DNA of 64,000 bases, from assembly GCF_000381025.1 (NCBI RefSeq), contig NZ_KB905815.1, forward strand, positions 603,789-667,788, given 5' to 3'. Every line of letters starts with the position of its first letter. Positions within the stretch are counted from its first letter, which is position 1. Positions 25,627-35,454 of this stretch are shown piece by piece. Both the position numbers and the translations under genes were made by a program. This stretch comes from Streptomyces sulphureus DSM 40104 (GTDB lineage: Bacteria; Actinomycetota; Actinomycetes; Streptomycetales; Streptomycetaceae). The notes under the pieces are model-generated. The model did no database searches and was not told the DNA's origin. It was given only the letters and a program-made list of their open reading frames with translations.

Positions 25627-26517
25627 TCAACCCCGCAGTTCCGCCACCGCGTAGCTTTCCTTGACGAAGCGCAGATGGCTCCAGCTGTCGACGTCGCTGA
25701 CGCCGGGGAGAGAGCGCACCCTCTCCAGCGTCTCGGTGAGTTGGCCGTGCATGAAGGTGCGCACCGTTGCCAGCAGGTCGAAGCGGCCCAGGGTGCGGGC
25801 GAGGAAGCTTATCGACGGTGTGGCGAGCAGAGCTCGGCTGACCTCGCGGTGGTCGCCGGCGAGGCGGACGCCGAGGCCCATGGCGAGTTGGTGGTCCTGC
25901 CCCGACTGACGGACGAGGGCGCCGACGCGGAGGACCTCGCCTTGCAGCAGGCGCACGACGCGGCGGCGGACGCCGGCCGGTGACAGGTCGACCAGGTCGG
26001 CGAGGTCCACGTACGAGGCGCGGCCGTCGTCCTGGAGGGCGCGGAGCAGGGCGATGTCCACGTCGTCCACCTCGTGGGTGACCTCACCGACCGGGCCGAC
26101 GACGTCGCGGAGCAACTCGGTGTAGGGAAGCGTCTCGACGGCCCGGACGCCGGGCAGGGAGCGCAGTTCGCTGACCACCGCGTCGATCTGCAGCGCTGAA
26201 CCGGCGCGGATCTCGGCGATGACGGACGCCTGACCGCTGGTCAGCGAAACGAAGGGCACATCGTCGCGGGCGGCGATCCGGGCGGCCACGGGCTCGGCGC
26301 GGCCGGTGACCGTGAGGCTCGCATAGGCGAGGGAACCCCGACCGATCACCGCGGGGTGGACGACTCCGCGTATCTCCACCTCGCCGGTGGAGAGCAGGCG
26401 CTGCATGCGGGACGCCACCGTGGAGCGAGACAGGCCGGACCGGCGGGCGATCTCACGGTGAGCGAGCCGGCCATCCGATTTCAGCAGTTGAATGATGGCT
26501 TCGTCGGCCATGTCCAT
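25627..26517 (-). CDS. Lrp/AsnC-family regulator with two tandem modules
   Basis: The protein has 296 residues, about twice the usual 150. Module one has a helix-turn-helix at about residues 5-50 (REIARRSGLSRSTVASRMQRL) and a RAM-like domain. Module two repeats this from about residue 150 (DIALLRALQDDGRASYVDLADLVDLSPAGVRRRVVRLL) with its own ligand-binding part. Such fused Lrp proteins occur in actinobacteria. It is divergent from the permease-hydrolase operon and is the likely regulator, with an amino-acid-like effector by family. Confidence 0.85.
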   Translation of the reverse strand: MDMADEAIIQLLKSDGRLAHREIARRSGLSRSTVASRMQRLLSTGEVEIRGVVHPAVIGRGSLAYASLTVTGRAEPVAARIAARDDVPFVSLTSGQASVIAEIRAGSALQIDAVVSELRSLPGVRAVETLPYTELLRDVVGPVGEVTHEVDDVDIALLRALQDDGRASYVDLADLVDLSPAGVRRRVVRLLQGEVLRVGALVRQSGQDHQLAMGLGVRLAGDHREVSRALLATPSISFLARTLGRFDLLATVRTFMHGQLTETLERVRSLPGVSDVDSWSHLRFVKESYAVAELRG

Positions 26518-26789
26518 GACGCCCCCGCGGAAATTTCCTCGAAGTCAGTTTGGCAGTCCCCACCCGCCAAAACATACAGACGACCTTCAACATCCGCCAG
26601 AAGTAACGCTTGTCGGCTGCTCTGACAAACCATTCGTGACTTGTTCCCCAGCAGCAGCGAGCGAACTGCTTGCCAGATATATCGAGCCTCCATATGGTCT
26701 CGCCAACTCGCTGCCGGACGGAGGGTCGTCGCCAGGATTGGCTCCGCGCTCGCCCGGCACTCCGGCCCGACCTGTCTGAGGAGCCGACC
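26518..26789. promoter_or_regulatory. Divergent promoter region with candidate Lrp site
   Basis: These 272 bp are markedly AT-richer than the genes around them. An inverted repeat TTGTC-N9-GACAA lies at 26610-26628, and further AT-rich runs (ATATAT near 26680) could hold a promoter. The region separates the Lrp-type regulator from the operon start, so regulator binding here is likely. No individual promoter element is certain. Confidence 0.45.
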
Positions 26790-28292
26790 GTGCCAGAAGC
26801 AACAGCGGCGTCCCCGAAGGAGCACCAGAAAACCGAGAGCGGGCTGGCGCGCAACGCGCTCAACCTGCCGGAACTCGTCTTCACCGCCATGGCGGCCCTG
26901 GCGCCGCTGACCCTGGTCGCGGCCGTCATGCCGCTGCACTTCTTCGTCGGCGGAGCCGCGGTACCGGGTGGCTACCTGGTGGCGGCCGTCGTCATGGGCC
27001 TGTTCGCCGTGGGGCTCACGACGACCATGCGCTACGTCCGCAACACGGGGGCCTTCTACGCGATCATCACGCGCGGGCTCGGCAAGGAGGCGGGCTCGGC
27101 CGCCGCCCTGCTCGCCGTCATGGCGTACAACGCGCTGCAGATCTCGACCTACGGAGCCCTCGGCCTCTACGCCGGCGACGTCGCCAATCGGCTCTTCGGC
27201 GTCCATGCGCCCTGGTGGCTCTACGCCGCCGTCGCCCTCGCGGTCGTCGGCGTCCTCGGCTACCGCGGGATCACCGCCAGCGCGAAGGTGCTCAGCATCG
27301 TCCTCGCTCTGGAGATGGTGGCGCTGACGGTCCTCGCCGTGGCGATCTTCATCGACGGCGGCCCTTCGGGCTTCTCCTCCGAGCCCTTCTCGCCCTCGGC
27401 GGTGCTCGACCCCGGGAACGGCGCAATGTACGGGCTGATATTCGGCGCTTTCATGGGGTTCGAGTCGACGGTGATCTACTCCGAGGAGACCTCCGGCGGA
27501 GCCCGTACCGTGCGACGTGCCACGTACGTCGTCGTCGCGGTCATCGGGCTGTTCTACGCCGTCATGGCCTTCGCCGTCGTGACCGCCTACGGCGCCGACG
27601 ACATCGCGGGAGCGGCGGGCGACAGCCCCGCCGACCTCGTACTGACACTCTTCGACAGGTACTCGGTGTCGTGGTTCGGCGAGGTCGTCACGCTCCTGCT
27701 GCTCCTCAGCGCCTTCGCGGCGCTGCTCGCCCTGCACAACGCCAGCAACCGGTACACGTACGCCCTCGGCCGGGAGCTGCTCGTCCCGCCGGTCTTCGGC
27801 CGGACGCACCCGGCGACGAAGTCGCCGTGGGTCGCCGGCGTGGCCCAATGCGGCCTCGCAGCCGTGGTGTTGGCGGTCTGCGCCGTCCTCGACGTCGACC
27901 CCTACCTCGGCCTGCTGTTGTGGGGCAGCGCGTTGGGCTTCCTCGGGATGATCGCCCTGTGGTCGATGTGTGCGCTGGCCATCGTGGCCCACATGCGCCG
28001 TCACCATCCCGGCGCCGGACTGTGGCGGACCCTCGTCGCCCCGCTGCTGTCCGCTCTGGCCCTCGCGGGCATCTTCGTCCTGGTCGTCGTGCACTTCGAC
28101 CTCTTCTCCGGGGGCACGCCGGTCGTGAACACCGTCCTCTTCGTGGTCGCCGCCTCGTCGGTGGTGGGGGGTCTGGCCCGCGCCCTCTATCTGCGCGCAC
28201 GGGCACCGCGGGTCTACGAGCGGTTGGGTACGACGAACGCAGCCTCGGACGACGACACCGGCGACGCCGACACCGGCACCCCGAAAGGATGA
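26790..28292 (+). CDS. APC-family amino acid/polyamine permease
   Basis: These 500 residues start at GTG 26790, preceded by GAGGAG. About twelve membrane helices are visible, beginning LPELVFTAMAALAPLTLVAA, a typical APC first helix. A hydrophilic C-terminal tail of about 35 residues carries a Thr/Asp-rich end. APC members import amino acids, polyamines and related amines. As first gene of the operon it should bring in the substrate for the hydrolases that follow. It ends in AAGGATGATC, so its stop lies inside the ribosome-binding region of the next gene. Confidence 0.87.
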   Translation: MPEATAASPKEHQKTESGLARNALNLPELVFTAMAALAPLTLVAAVMPLHFFVGGAAVPGGYLVAAVVMGLFAVGLTTTMRYVRNTGAFYAIITRGLGKEAGSAAALLAVMAYNALQISTYGALGLYAGDVANRLFGVHAPWWLYAAVALAVVGVLGYRGITASAKVLSIVLALEMVALTVLAVAIFIDGGPSGFSSEPFSPSAVLDPGNGAMYGLIFGAFMGFESTVIYSEETSGGARTVRRATYVVVAVIGLFYAVMAFAVVTAYGADDIAGAAGDSPADLVLTLFDRYSVSWFGEVVTLLLLLSAFAALLALHNASNRYTYALGRELLVPPVFGRTHPATKSPWVAGVAQCGLAAVVLAVCAVLDVDPYLGLLLWGSALGFLGMIALWSMCALAIVAHMRRHHPGAGLWRTLVAPLLSALALAGIFVLVVVHFDLFSGGTPVVNTVLFVVAASSVVGGLARALYLRARAPRVYERLGTTNAASDDDTGDADTGTPKG

Positions 28293-28297
28293 TCACC

Positions 28298-30799
28298 ATG
28301 TCCCCACGGGACACCCCGGACTACCGCCCGCTGGACCTCGGCGACGTCGCCGACACCGCGGTCGACGTCTTCGAGGACCCCGACGACGTACGACTCGGTG
28401 ACCGGGTCCTGCACGGCCTGCCCTTCCGGTTCAGCAGCGACAGGGACCGCGCCGTGCTCCTCGTCCCGCCGGGCGGCTCCGCCCGGATCGCCGCCGACGG
28501 TCGGCCCACCTGGCTCGTCTTCGCCCACGCGCTTCTCGAACCCGAGCTCTTCGAGGGCGGCCGCGTCGGCGCCCCCGTGGGCACGTACCGGCTGGAGTAC
28601 CGCGACGGCACCAGCGTGACGAGGACGCTGCGGCAGCGCTTCGAGATCGGTCCGACGCCGCGTCGCTGGGACGGCCGCCCCCTCCCTCTCGACTGGGGCC
28701 AGACACCGCTGCTCGCGCGCAACGACGCCGAGCACGTGCTCATGGACCGCGCCTGCGGCCGGTACGACGAGGCCGGGGCCCGCCTGGTGGGCATCGACGA
28801 CCCGCAGTCACGCGTGCCGTACGTCCTGCCGTACCGCTTCTACCTGTGGGCGATGGAAAACCCCCGTACCGATGCGGAGTTGGACGGCATCGTGGTCGAG
28901 GCCGGCGGCGCGTCGGTCGTCCTCGGCGCCGTGACCCTCAGCGACCTCGACGAGGAGCCGTTCACACGGACCGTCGCCCGCGAGGTGCTGGTCGAGATGC
29001 GCGACGGGGGCGTCACCGAGTCGCTGGAGCTCGAAGTCGACCGGGGCACGGCGTCGTACGTCTACCGCACGGCGCCGGACGTGGAGACGGCCCCCGAGCT
29101 ACCCGGCGGCTGGGGCCGCAGCCGCCCCGAGGAGTGGGGCACGGGCTACGCCAAGGTCTCCGCCTCCCCCTCGGCCACGGTCAGCGTCCGCGACGGCGGC
29201 CGGGAGCAGGGCGCGTTCCGCTGGGGCGACCTCGTCGAGCGCGGGGCCCTCACCTTCGGTTGGGGCAGCGTCCGTCTGCCCGGGCCCGACCAGAACTGGG
29301 TGAGAACGACCGTGCGGGACGAGGCCGGAAACCCGGTGGCCTGCCGTATCCGGTTCCAGACCACCGACGGCATCCCGCTGGCCCCCTACGGCCACCACGC
29401 CCACATCAACTCCGACGGCGGCACCTGGAACCTCGACATCGGGGGCGACGTCCGGCTCGGCAGCTACACCTACGCCGCCATCGGCGGGACGTGCGAGGGC
29501 TGGCTGCCGACGGGACCGGTCCAGGTGGAGGTCGCCCGGGGCTTCGAGTACCAGCCGATCAGGGAGACCGTGACGATCGCGCCGGACCAGACGGAGCTGG
29601 AGCTGGAGCTGGTCCGCCGGTTCGACGCCCGGGCCCGCGGCTACGCGAGCGGCGACACCCATGTGCACTTCATGTCGACGCAGGGCGCCGAGCTGGAGGC
29701 GCGGGCCGAGGACCTCCAGGTGGCCAACCTGCTGCTGGCGCAGTGGGGCGAACACTTCACCAACACCGAGGAGTTCACCGGGCACCCGCACGTCTCGCAC
29801 GACCACGGAACGGTGGTGTACGCGGGGCAGGAGAACCGCACGAACATGCTCGGCCACATCAATCTCCTGGGGCTGCGCGAGCCGATCATGCCCTGGTCCA
29901 CCGGCGGCTCCGAAGAGGACGAGCTGGGCGGCGGCCTGGCGACGACGCTCTCGCACTGGGCGGACGAGTGCCACGCGCAGGGCGGGACGGTGGTCCTCGC
30001 CCACTTCCCTGTGCCCTACGGCGAGACCGCCGCACTGCTGGCCACCGGCCGCCTCGACGCCGTCGAAACGATCGCCTACGACGACTACAACATCAGCGAG
30101 TACTACCGCTACCTCAACGCCGGCTTCCGGGTCCCGCTCGTCGGCGGCACCGACAAGATGACCAGCGAGGTTCCGGTCGGCCTCGTGCGCACCTACGCGG
30201 CGGCGGACGCCGGCGGCGTCGAGTACGAGGCGTGGTGCGCGGGGATCAGGCGCGGCGACACCATGGTCTCGAGCGGGCCGCTGCTGTGGCTGCGCGCCGA
30301 CGGGCAGCCGCCCGGCTCTCTGCTGACCGGCCGCGACTCCGTCGACCTCGGCATCGAGCTGGAGACGATCTTCCCCGTCGAGCGGATCGAGTTGATCCGC
30401 AACGGGGAGGTGGTCCGGACCGAGTACGTCGATCCGGACGCCTCCACTCACCGGCTGGACCTGACGTGGGAGGTGACCGGCTCCGACTGGTTCGCGGCGC
30501 GGTGCTTCGGCGCGGCCGACGCCGGCCCACGGCACGCCGACACCTGGAACCGACCGGTCTTCGCGCACACCTCGCCCCTCTACGTCTCCTCGCAGCCCGA
30601 CTACGAGCGCCACGACCCCGAGGTCGTGACCACCATGCTCGCCATGATCGACGCCGCCCGGCGCCACATCACCGAGCACGCCCGCACCCGATGGGCCGGC
30701 ACCGTGCACCACCGCCACGGCGAACCGGATCACCTCGCCTACCTCACTCGCCCCTTCGACGAGGCGAGCGCCGCCCTCCGCGCCCGCTCCGACCAGTGA
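28298..30799 (+). CDS. CehA/McbA-type metallohydrolase
   Basis: An 833-residue protein. The C-terminal half holds a PHP-like metal centre: GDTHVHFMST near residue 450 (HxH), VVLAHFPVPYG with a further histidine, and VGGTDKMTS with an aspartate. This matches CehA/McbA proteins, whose founders hydrolyse aryl carbamates such as carbaryl. The N-terminal half (about residues 1-430) looks like beta-rich accessory domains. I see no signal peptide. ATG 28298 has AAGGA nine bases upstream. It would cleave a C-N or ester bond in the imported compound; the substrate is unknown. Confidence 0.8.
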   Translation: MSPRDTPDYRPLDLGDVADTAVDVFEDPDDVRLGDRVLHGLPFRFSSDRDRAVLLVPPGGSARIAADGRPTWLVFAHALLEPELFEGGRVGAPVGTYRLEYRDGTSVTRTLRQRFEIGPTPRRWDGRPLPLDWGQTPLLARNDAEHVLMDRACGRYDEAGARLVGIDDPQSRVPYVLPYRFYLWAMENPRTDAELDGIVVEAGGASVVLGAVTLSDLDEEPFTRTVAREVLVEMRDGGVTESLELEVDRGTASYVYRTAPDVETAPELPGGWGRSRPEEWGTGYAKVSASPSATVSVRDGGREQGAFRWGDLVERGALTFGWGSVRLPGPDQNWVRTTVRDEAGNPVACRIRFQTTDGIPLAPYGHHAHINSDGGTWNLDIGGDVRLGSYTYAAIGGTCEGWLPTGPVQVEVARGFEYQPIRETVTIAPDQTELELELVRRFDARARGYASGDTHVHFMSTQGAELEARAEDLQVANLLLAQWGEHFTNTEEFTGHPHVSHDHGTVVYAGQENRTNMLGHINLLGLREPIMPWSTGGSEEDELGGGLATTLSHWADECHAQGGTVVLAHFPVPYGETAALLATGRLDAVETIAYDDYNISEYYRYLNAGFRVPLVGGTDKMTSEVPVGLVRTYAAADAGGVEYEAWCAGIRRGDTMVSSGPLLWLRADGQPPGSLLTGRDSVDLGIELETIFPVERIELIRNGEVVRTEYVDPDASTHRLDLTWEVTGSDWFAARCFGAADAGPRHADTWNRPVFAHTSPLYVSSQPDYERHDPEVVTTMLAMIDAARRHITEHARTRWAGTVHHRHGEPDHLAYLTRPFDEASAALRARSDQ

Positions 30800-30845
30800 C
30801 CATCCCCGACGCACCCCCTCCCGCACTCCGGAGAGCAGAGCAGCA

Positions 30846-32486
30846 ATGACACTGAACCCCGACGCCATGAGCGCGTTGACCAACACGCCCGCCCCACCGT
30901 TCGCCTGGTCGCCGAAGGGGTGGCCTTCCGAGCGGCCTTTCACCGACCCGCGGACCCCGGAGACCTGGCTCTACACCGGCCGGTACTCCTACGCACCGGG
31001 CGAGCGGGTCGACTTCCACGTCTCCTCCACGGCCGACGAGTTCGAGCTGGAGATCATCCGCGACGGCGCCGAACCCCGCACCGTCCACCGCGAGCGCGGT
31101 CTCACCGCGCCCCGGCAGGAGACACCGCAGGACGCGTACGCCTCGGGCTGCGGCTGGAAGGTCACCCACGACTGGCAGGTGCCGGAGGACCTGGAATCGG
31201 GCTTCTACCTCGTCGTGGTGCGCAACCCGATGCCGCACGGCGTCTGGGAGCGCGAGCACTTCTTCGTCGTGCGGGGCGCCGCCACGCGTCGCAACAGGAT
31301 CGCGCTCGTCCTCACCACCGGCACACTGAGCGCCTACAACGACTGGGGCGGCGCCAACCACTACCGCGGCATCGGCGACGATCCGCGCAACGACTCGGGC
31401 TCGCCGCTCTCGTCGACGCAACGGCCCGTCGGCCGCGGCATGCTGCGCAAGCCGGTCGGGGCACCGCGCGAGTACCACCCGTACACGCCCGGCATCGGCT
31501 GGGTGCCGCGCTACGACTCCTACGAGTGGGCACGGCTCAACGGCTACAGCCGCCATCACGCCGACGCGTTCTGGGCGACGTACGAACGCCCCTTCGTCGT
31601 CTGGGCGGAGCAGGCGGGCTACCGGCTCGACTACCTCACGCAGATCGACCTGCACGAGGACCCGTCGGTGCTCGACGACTACGCGTGCGCGGTGGTCGTC
31701 GGCCACGACGAGTACTGGACGTGGCAGATGCGGGACGTCGTCGACGCGTTCGTCGAGCGCGGCGGCGGGTTCGCCAGGTTCGCCGGAAACTTCCAGTGGC
31801 AGGTGCGGCTCGACGAGGACAGCACCACCCAGTTCTGCTACCGGCTGCCCTCGCTCGACCCGGAGGCGGCAGCCGCTCCCCACCTGGCCACCACCAACTG
31901 GGAGGCCAAGAGCGTGGGCCGCCCCGGCGCCACCACGACCGGCCTCAACGGCCTCGGCGGCATCTACAACCGGTACGGCGCCGCCGTCCCGAGGTCCTCG
32001 GGCGGCTTCACCGTGTACCGGCCCGAGCACTGGGCCCTCGACGGCACCGACCTCTACTACGGCGACCTGCTCGGCGGGGACCCGGCCTTTCTCGCCGCCT
32101 TCGAGGTCGACTCCGTCGAGTACACGTTCCGTCGCGGTCTGCCGTACCCCACCTTCGAGGACGGCGCCCCCGAGGACTTGCAGATCCTCGCGATGTGCCC
32201 GGCCGCCAAGGGCGAGGAGGACCGGTTCTTCGGGCAGCACCCCATCGGGGGCCCCGAGGCCGAGGTCTACGCCTACAACGCCGAACTCGGCGACGACCTG
32301 CCCGACTACGTGCACGAGAACCAGATGCGCGGCGCCGGAATGATCGCCGCGTTCACCCGCGGCGCCGGCGAAGTCTTCAACGGCGGCTCGACGGAGTGGC
32401 CGCACGCGCTGGAGGTCGGGGACCCGTTCGTCGACCGCATCGTGCGCAACGTCCTGGACCGCTTCTCAGCCGGGGAGAACCGATGA
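30846..32486 (+). CDS. N,N-dimethylformamidase large-subunit-like protein
   Basis: These 546 residues resemble the catalytic C-terminal part of N,N-dimethylformamidase DmfA2. An N-terminal beta-sandwich (about residues 35-140) precedes the core. In DMFase the mononuclear iron is held by a Tyr, a His and a Glu. Here [10 protein letters not shown] offers the tyrosine and [10 protein letters not shown] a His-x-Glu pair (near residues 288-290). No small subunit gene (DmfA1) is present. DMF itself is an unlikely substrate; another amide or formamide fits the operon better. Start ATG 30846. Confidence 0.78.
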   Translation: MTLNPDAMSALTNTPAPPFAWSPKGWPSERPFTDPRTPETWLYTGRYSYAPGERVDFHVSSTADEFELEIIRDGAEPRTVHRERGLTAPRQETPQDAYASGCGWKVTHDWQVPEDLESGFYLVVVRNPMPHGVWEREHFFVVRGAATRRNRIALVLTTGTLSAYNDWGGANHYRGIGDDPRNDSGSPLSSTQRPVGRGMLRKPVGAPREYHPYTPGIGWVPRYDSYEWARLNGYSRHHADAFWATYERPFVVWAEQAGYRLDYLTQIDLHEDPSVLDDYACAVVVGHDEYWTWQMRDVVDAFVERGGGFARFAGNFQWQVRLDEDSTTQFCYRLPSLDPEAAAAPHLATTNWEAKSVGRPGATTTGLNGLGGIYNRYGAAVPRSSGGFTVYRPEHWALDGTDLYYGDLLGGDPAFLAAFEVDSVEYTFRRGLPYPTFEDGAPEDLQILAMCPAAKGEEDRFFGQHPIGGPEAEVYAYNAELGDDLPDYVHENQMRGAGMIAAFTRGAGEVFNGGSTEWPHALEVGDPFVDRIVRNVLDRFSAGENR

Positions 32487-32836
32487 ACATCGAGGCGATA
32501 AAAACCGTCGGCCGCGATACCGGGCGTGCCGTCGTACCCGACCCGGCCGACTACGACCACGTCGGCGACGGATGGTCGGAGACCGAGTACCGGGCCGTCG
32601 AACTGGCCGACGACTCGTTGGGCGGCCTGTGGGAGGGAGAACCCGGCCGGGTCTCGTTCGACTCCTGGCCGTACACGGAGTTCTGCGTGCTCGTCAGCGG
32701 CCGGGTGGCGGTGATCGACGCAGCCGGAGGGCGCCGCGAGTTCGGAGCGGGCGAGGCGTTCGTCGTGCCCCGCGGATTCTGCGGCACCTGGGAGACGGTC
32801 GAGCCGTCGGTCAAGTACTTCGTGGCGATGCGATGA
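32483..32836 (+). CDS. Small cupin protein (DUF861/EutQ-like)
   Basis: A 117-residue single-domain cupin that overlaps both neighbours by ATGA. The core contains [19 protein letters not shown], then [19 protein letters not shown], the usual second cupin motif of the DUF861 group, which includes ureidoglycine aminohydrolase-like and EutQ-like proteins. The first motif lacks the standard paired histidines, so metal binding is doubtful. A role as binding protein or small enzyme in the pathway is inferred from operon position only. Confidence 0.8.
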   Translation: MNIEAIKTVGRDTGRAVVPDPADYDHVGDGWSETEYRAVELADDSLGGLWEGEPGRVSFDSWPYTEFCVLVSGRVAVIDAAGGRREFGAGEAFVVPRGFCGTWETVEPSVKYFVAMR

Positions 32837-33843
32837 GCCAGGACAACGGCTCCGCCGACGGCATGACCGACCCCTTCGTCGGCCCGCTCGACAGCTCACG
32901 GACTCCCCGTTTCGCCGGGCCCGCCACGTTCGCACGGCTGCCCAGGAGGGACGAGGTGCCGCGAGCCGACGTGGTCGTGGCCGGCGTACCGTTCGACACC
33001 GGTGTCTCGTACCGTCCCGGCGCACGGTTCGGCCCGTCCCACGTCCGGGAGTCCTCACGGCTGCTGCGGCCCTACCACCCCGCGCTGGACGTGTCCCCGT
33101 TCCAACTGGCCCAGGTGGTGGACGGGGGCGACCTGGCGGTCAACCCGTTCGACATCGGCGCGGCCCTGGAGACGGTGCAGGCCGGAGCGGCCGAACTGAC
33201 CGACGACGGCGCACGATTGCTCACCGTCGGGGGCGACCACACGATCGCGCTGCCGCTGCTGCGGGCCGCGGCGGAGCGCCACGGCCCGGTGGCGCTCGTC
33301 CACTTCGACGCCCATCTCGACACCTGGGACACCTACTTCGGGGCCGAGTACACCCACGGCACGCCGTTCCGCCGCGCCGTCGAGGAAGGCATCCTCGACA
33401 CCGAGGCGCTCTGCCACGTCGGCACCCGGGGTCCGCTGTACGGCAGGAAGGACCTCGAGGACGACCGGCGCTTCGGCTTCGGCATCCTCACCTCGGCCGA
33501 CGTCTACCACCAGGGCGTCGTTGAGGTCACCGAGCGGATTCGCGAGCGGGTCGGTGACAGGCCGCTCTACGTCTCGGTCGACATCGACGTCCTCGACCCC
33601 GCCCACGCGCCGGGGACAGGAACGCCCGAAGCCGGCGGCATGACCAGCCGCGAGCTGCTGGAGATCCTGCGCGGTCTGCGCGGACTCGACCTCGTGGGGG
33701 CCGACGTCGTGGAGGTCTCGCCGCCGTACGACCATGCCGAGCTCACGGGCATCGCGGCCTCCCACGTCGCCTACGACCTGGTGACGCTGCTGGCGCTGCG
33801 CCGGCGGACAGACCTGCCCGACAAGGAGGGACCCCACGCATGA
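32833..33843 (+). CDS. Agmatinase-type ureohydrolase
   Basis: This 336-residue arginase/agmatinase-family enzyme has every Mn ligand motif: [17 protein letters not shown] and [14 protein letters not shown]. The family hydrolyses guanidino compounds (agmatine, 4-guanidinobutyrate, 3-guanidinopropionate, guanidinoacetate) to urea and an amine. The substrate loop does not tell which. With the downstream aldehyde dehydrogenase, 4-guanidinobutyrate or agmatine-derived chemistry is plausible. It overlaps neighbours by ATGA at both ends. Confidence 0.88.
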   Translation: MSQDNGSADGMTDPFVGPLDSSRTPRFAGPATFARLPRRDEVPRADVVVAGVPFDTGVSYRPGARFGPSHVRESSRLLRPYHPALDVSPFQLAQVVDGGDLAVNPFDIGAALETVQAGAAELTDDGARLLTVGGDHTIALPLLRAAAERHGPVALVHFDAHLDTWDTYFGAEYTHGTPFRRAVEEGILDTEALCHVGTRGPLYGRKDLEDDRRFGFGILTSADVYHQGVVEVTERIRERVGDRPLYVSVDIDVLDPAHAPGTGTPEAGGMTSRELLEILRGLRGLDLVGADVVEVSPPYDHAELTGIAASHVAYDLVTLLALRRRTDLPDKEGPHA

Positions 33844-35186
33844 GCAGATACGCGGTCACCGACCCGGCGTCCGGCGCCGTCGTGCGCGAGTACCCGACAG
33901 CCACCGGAGCGCAGATCGAGTCGGCCCTGGCCGACGCGGTCACCGCGGGCAGGGAGTGGGCACGCTCCACGAGTGCGGCCGGGCGCGCGGCACTCGTCGG
34001 CCGGGTGGCGGAGCTGCACGACGAGCGCAGGGACGAACTCGCGGCCGCCATCGTGCGCGAGATGGGCAAACCGCTCCTGGAGGCCGTCGAGGAGGTGGAG
34101 TTCAGCTCCGCGATCTACGCCTACTACGCGGAGAACGCCGAGAAGCTGCTCGCCGACGAACCCGTCGAGCCGCTCGACGGAACGGGCGACGCCGTCGTCA
34201 GGCGGTCGCCGTTCGGCGTGCTGCTCGGCATCATGCCGTGGAACTTTCCGAGTTATCAGGTGGCCCGGTTCGCCGGCCCGAACCTGTGCGCCGGCAACAC
34301 GATCCTGCTCAAACACGCCCCGCAGTGCCCGGATTCGGCCGCGGCGCTTCAGCGGATCTTCGACGACGCCGGCTTCCCACGCGGTGCGTACGTCAACATC
34401 CACGCCACCGACGCGCAGGTGGCGACGCTCATCGCGGACCCGAGGGTGGCCGGGGTGTCCCTCACGGGCTCGGAGGCCGCCGGAGCGGCCGTCGCCGAAG
34501 TCGCCGGACGCAACCTGAAGAAGGTCGTCCTCGAGCTGGGCGGGTCCGACCCGTTCATCCTGCTCTCCACCGACGACCTCGACCGCACCGTCGAAAAGGC
34601 GGTGGCCGCCCGCCTCGACAACACCGGTCAGGTCTGCAACGCCGCGAAGCGCTTCATCGTCGCCGACGAGCTGTACGAGCCGTTCCTCGCCAAGTTCACC
34701 GACGCCCTGCTCGCGAACGCCGAGGGCATCAGCCCGCTGTCCTCGGTGGCCGCAGCCGAGCGGTTGGAGGCGCAAGTGCAGTCGGCCGTGGAGCAAGGCG
34801 CCCGCCTGACCAGCTCGGGGAAGCGCGAGGGCGCTTACTTCCCGACCGGTGTCCTCACCGACGTCACCGCGGAGAACGACGTCTACCACCAGGAGCTCTT
34901 CGGCCCGGTCGCCATGGTGTTCACAGCGGGGTCCGAGGATGAGGCGCTCGCGCTCGCCAACGACACTCCGTTCGGCCTCGGCTCCTACGTCTTCACCACG
35001 GACCCGGAGCAGGCCGCCAGGGTGGCGGACGGAATCGAGGCGGGCATGGTGTTCGTCAACGGCGTCCAGGCAGAGAGCGCCGAGCTGCCGTTCGGCGGCG
35101 TCAAGCGTTCGGGCTTCGGCCGCGAACTCGGCCGTCACGGCATCGACGAGTTCGTCAACAAGAAGCTCATCCGCACGCTCGCCTGA
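33840..35186 (+). CDS. NAD(P)-dependent aldehyde dehydrogenase, GabD-like
   Basis: This 448-residue ALDH starts in an ATGA overlap with the ureohydrolase gene. It has the landmarks [10 protein letters not shown], general base in LELGGSDPF, and catalytic cysteine in [12 protein letters not shown]. It is in the short GabD/succinate-semialdehyde branch. In this operon it may oxidise an amino- or guanidino-aldehyde, or succinic semialdehyde after GABA transamination, but no transaminase is encoded here. A strong hairpin follows 16 bp later, so this is the last gene of the operon. Confidence 0.87.
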   Translation: MSRYAVTDPASGAVVREYPTATGAQIESALADAVTAGREWARSTSAAGRAALVGRVAELHDERRDELAAAIVREMGKPLLEAVEEVEFSSAIYAYYAENAEKLLADEPVEPLDGTGDAVVRRSPFGVLLGIMPWNFPSYQVARFAGPNLCAGNTILLKHAPQCPDSAAALQRIFDDAGFPRGAYVNIHATDAQVATLIADPRVAGVSLTGSEAAGAAVAEVAGRNLKKVVLELGGSDPFILLSTDDLDRTVEKAVAARLDNTGQVCNAAKRFIVADELYEPFLAKFTDALLANAEGISPLSSVAAAERLEAQVQSAVEQGARLTSSGKREGAYFPTGVLTDVTAENDVYHQELFGPVAMVFTAGSEDEALALANDTPFGLGSYVFTTDPEQAARVADGIEAGMVFVNGVQAESAELPFGGVKRSGFGRELGRHGIDEFVNKKLIRTLA

Positions 35187-35202
35187 CGCCGCCGCAGCCC
35201 GA

Positions 35203-35242
35203 CCGCCCAGGTCGCCGGAGACCATCCCGGCGGCCTGGGCGG
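35203..35242 (+). terminator. Strong terminator hairpin closing the operon
   Basis: A 16-bp stem with one wobble pair (CCGCCCAGG-TCGCCGG against CCGGCGG-CCTGGGCGG) and an 8-base loop begins 16 bases after the ALDH stop. It marks the 3' end of the permease-to-ALDH transcription unit. Confidence 0.8.
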
Positions 35243-35454
35243 CACGCTCACGCTCCGAGCAGGGCATCGTTGCGTACGGGCAACTCGCGCCCCGCCCGGC
35301 TCGTCCGTGCCAGGAGAGCCGACCGCGACGGCAGGGTGCGCGCCCCTCGCACCCGCCCCGACCGACGCCTACCCCGCCCCGGGAGTCCCCCGGCGCAGCG
35401 CGAGACAGCACACCGCCGCGCAGGCGGCGAGGCCGGGGAAGACCAGCATGGAGG

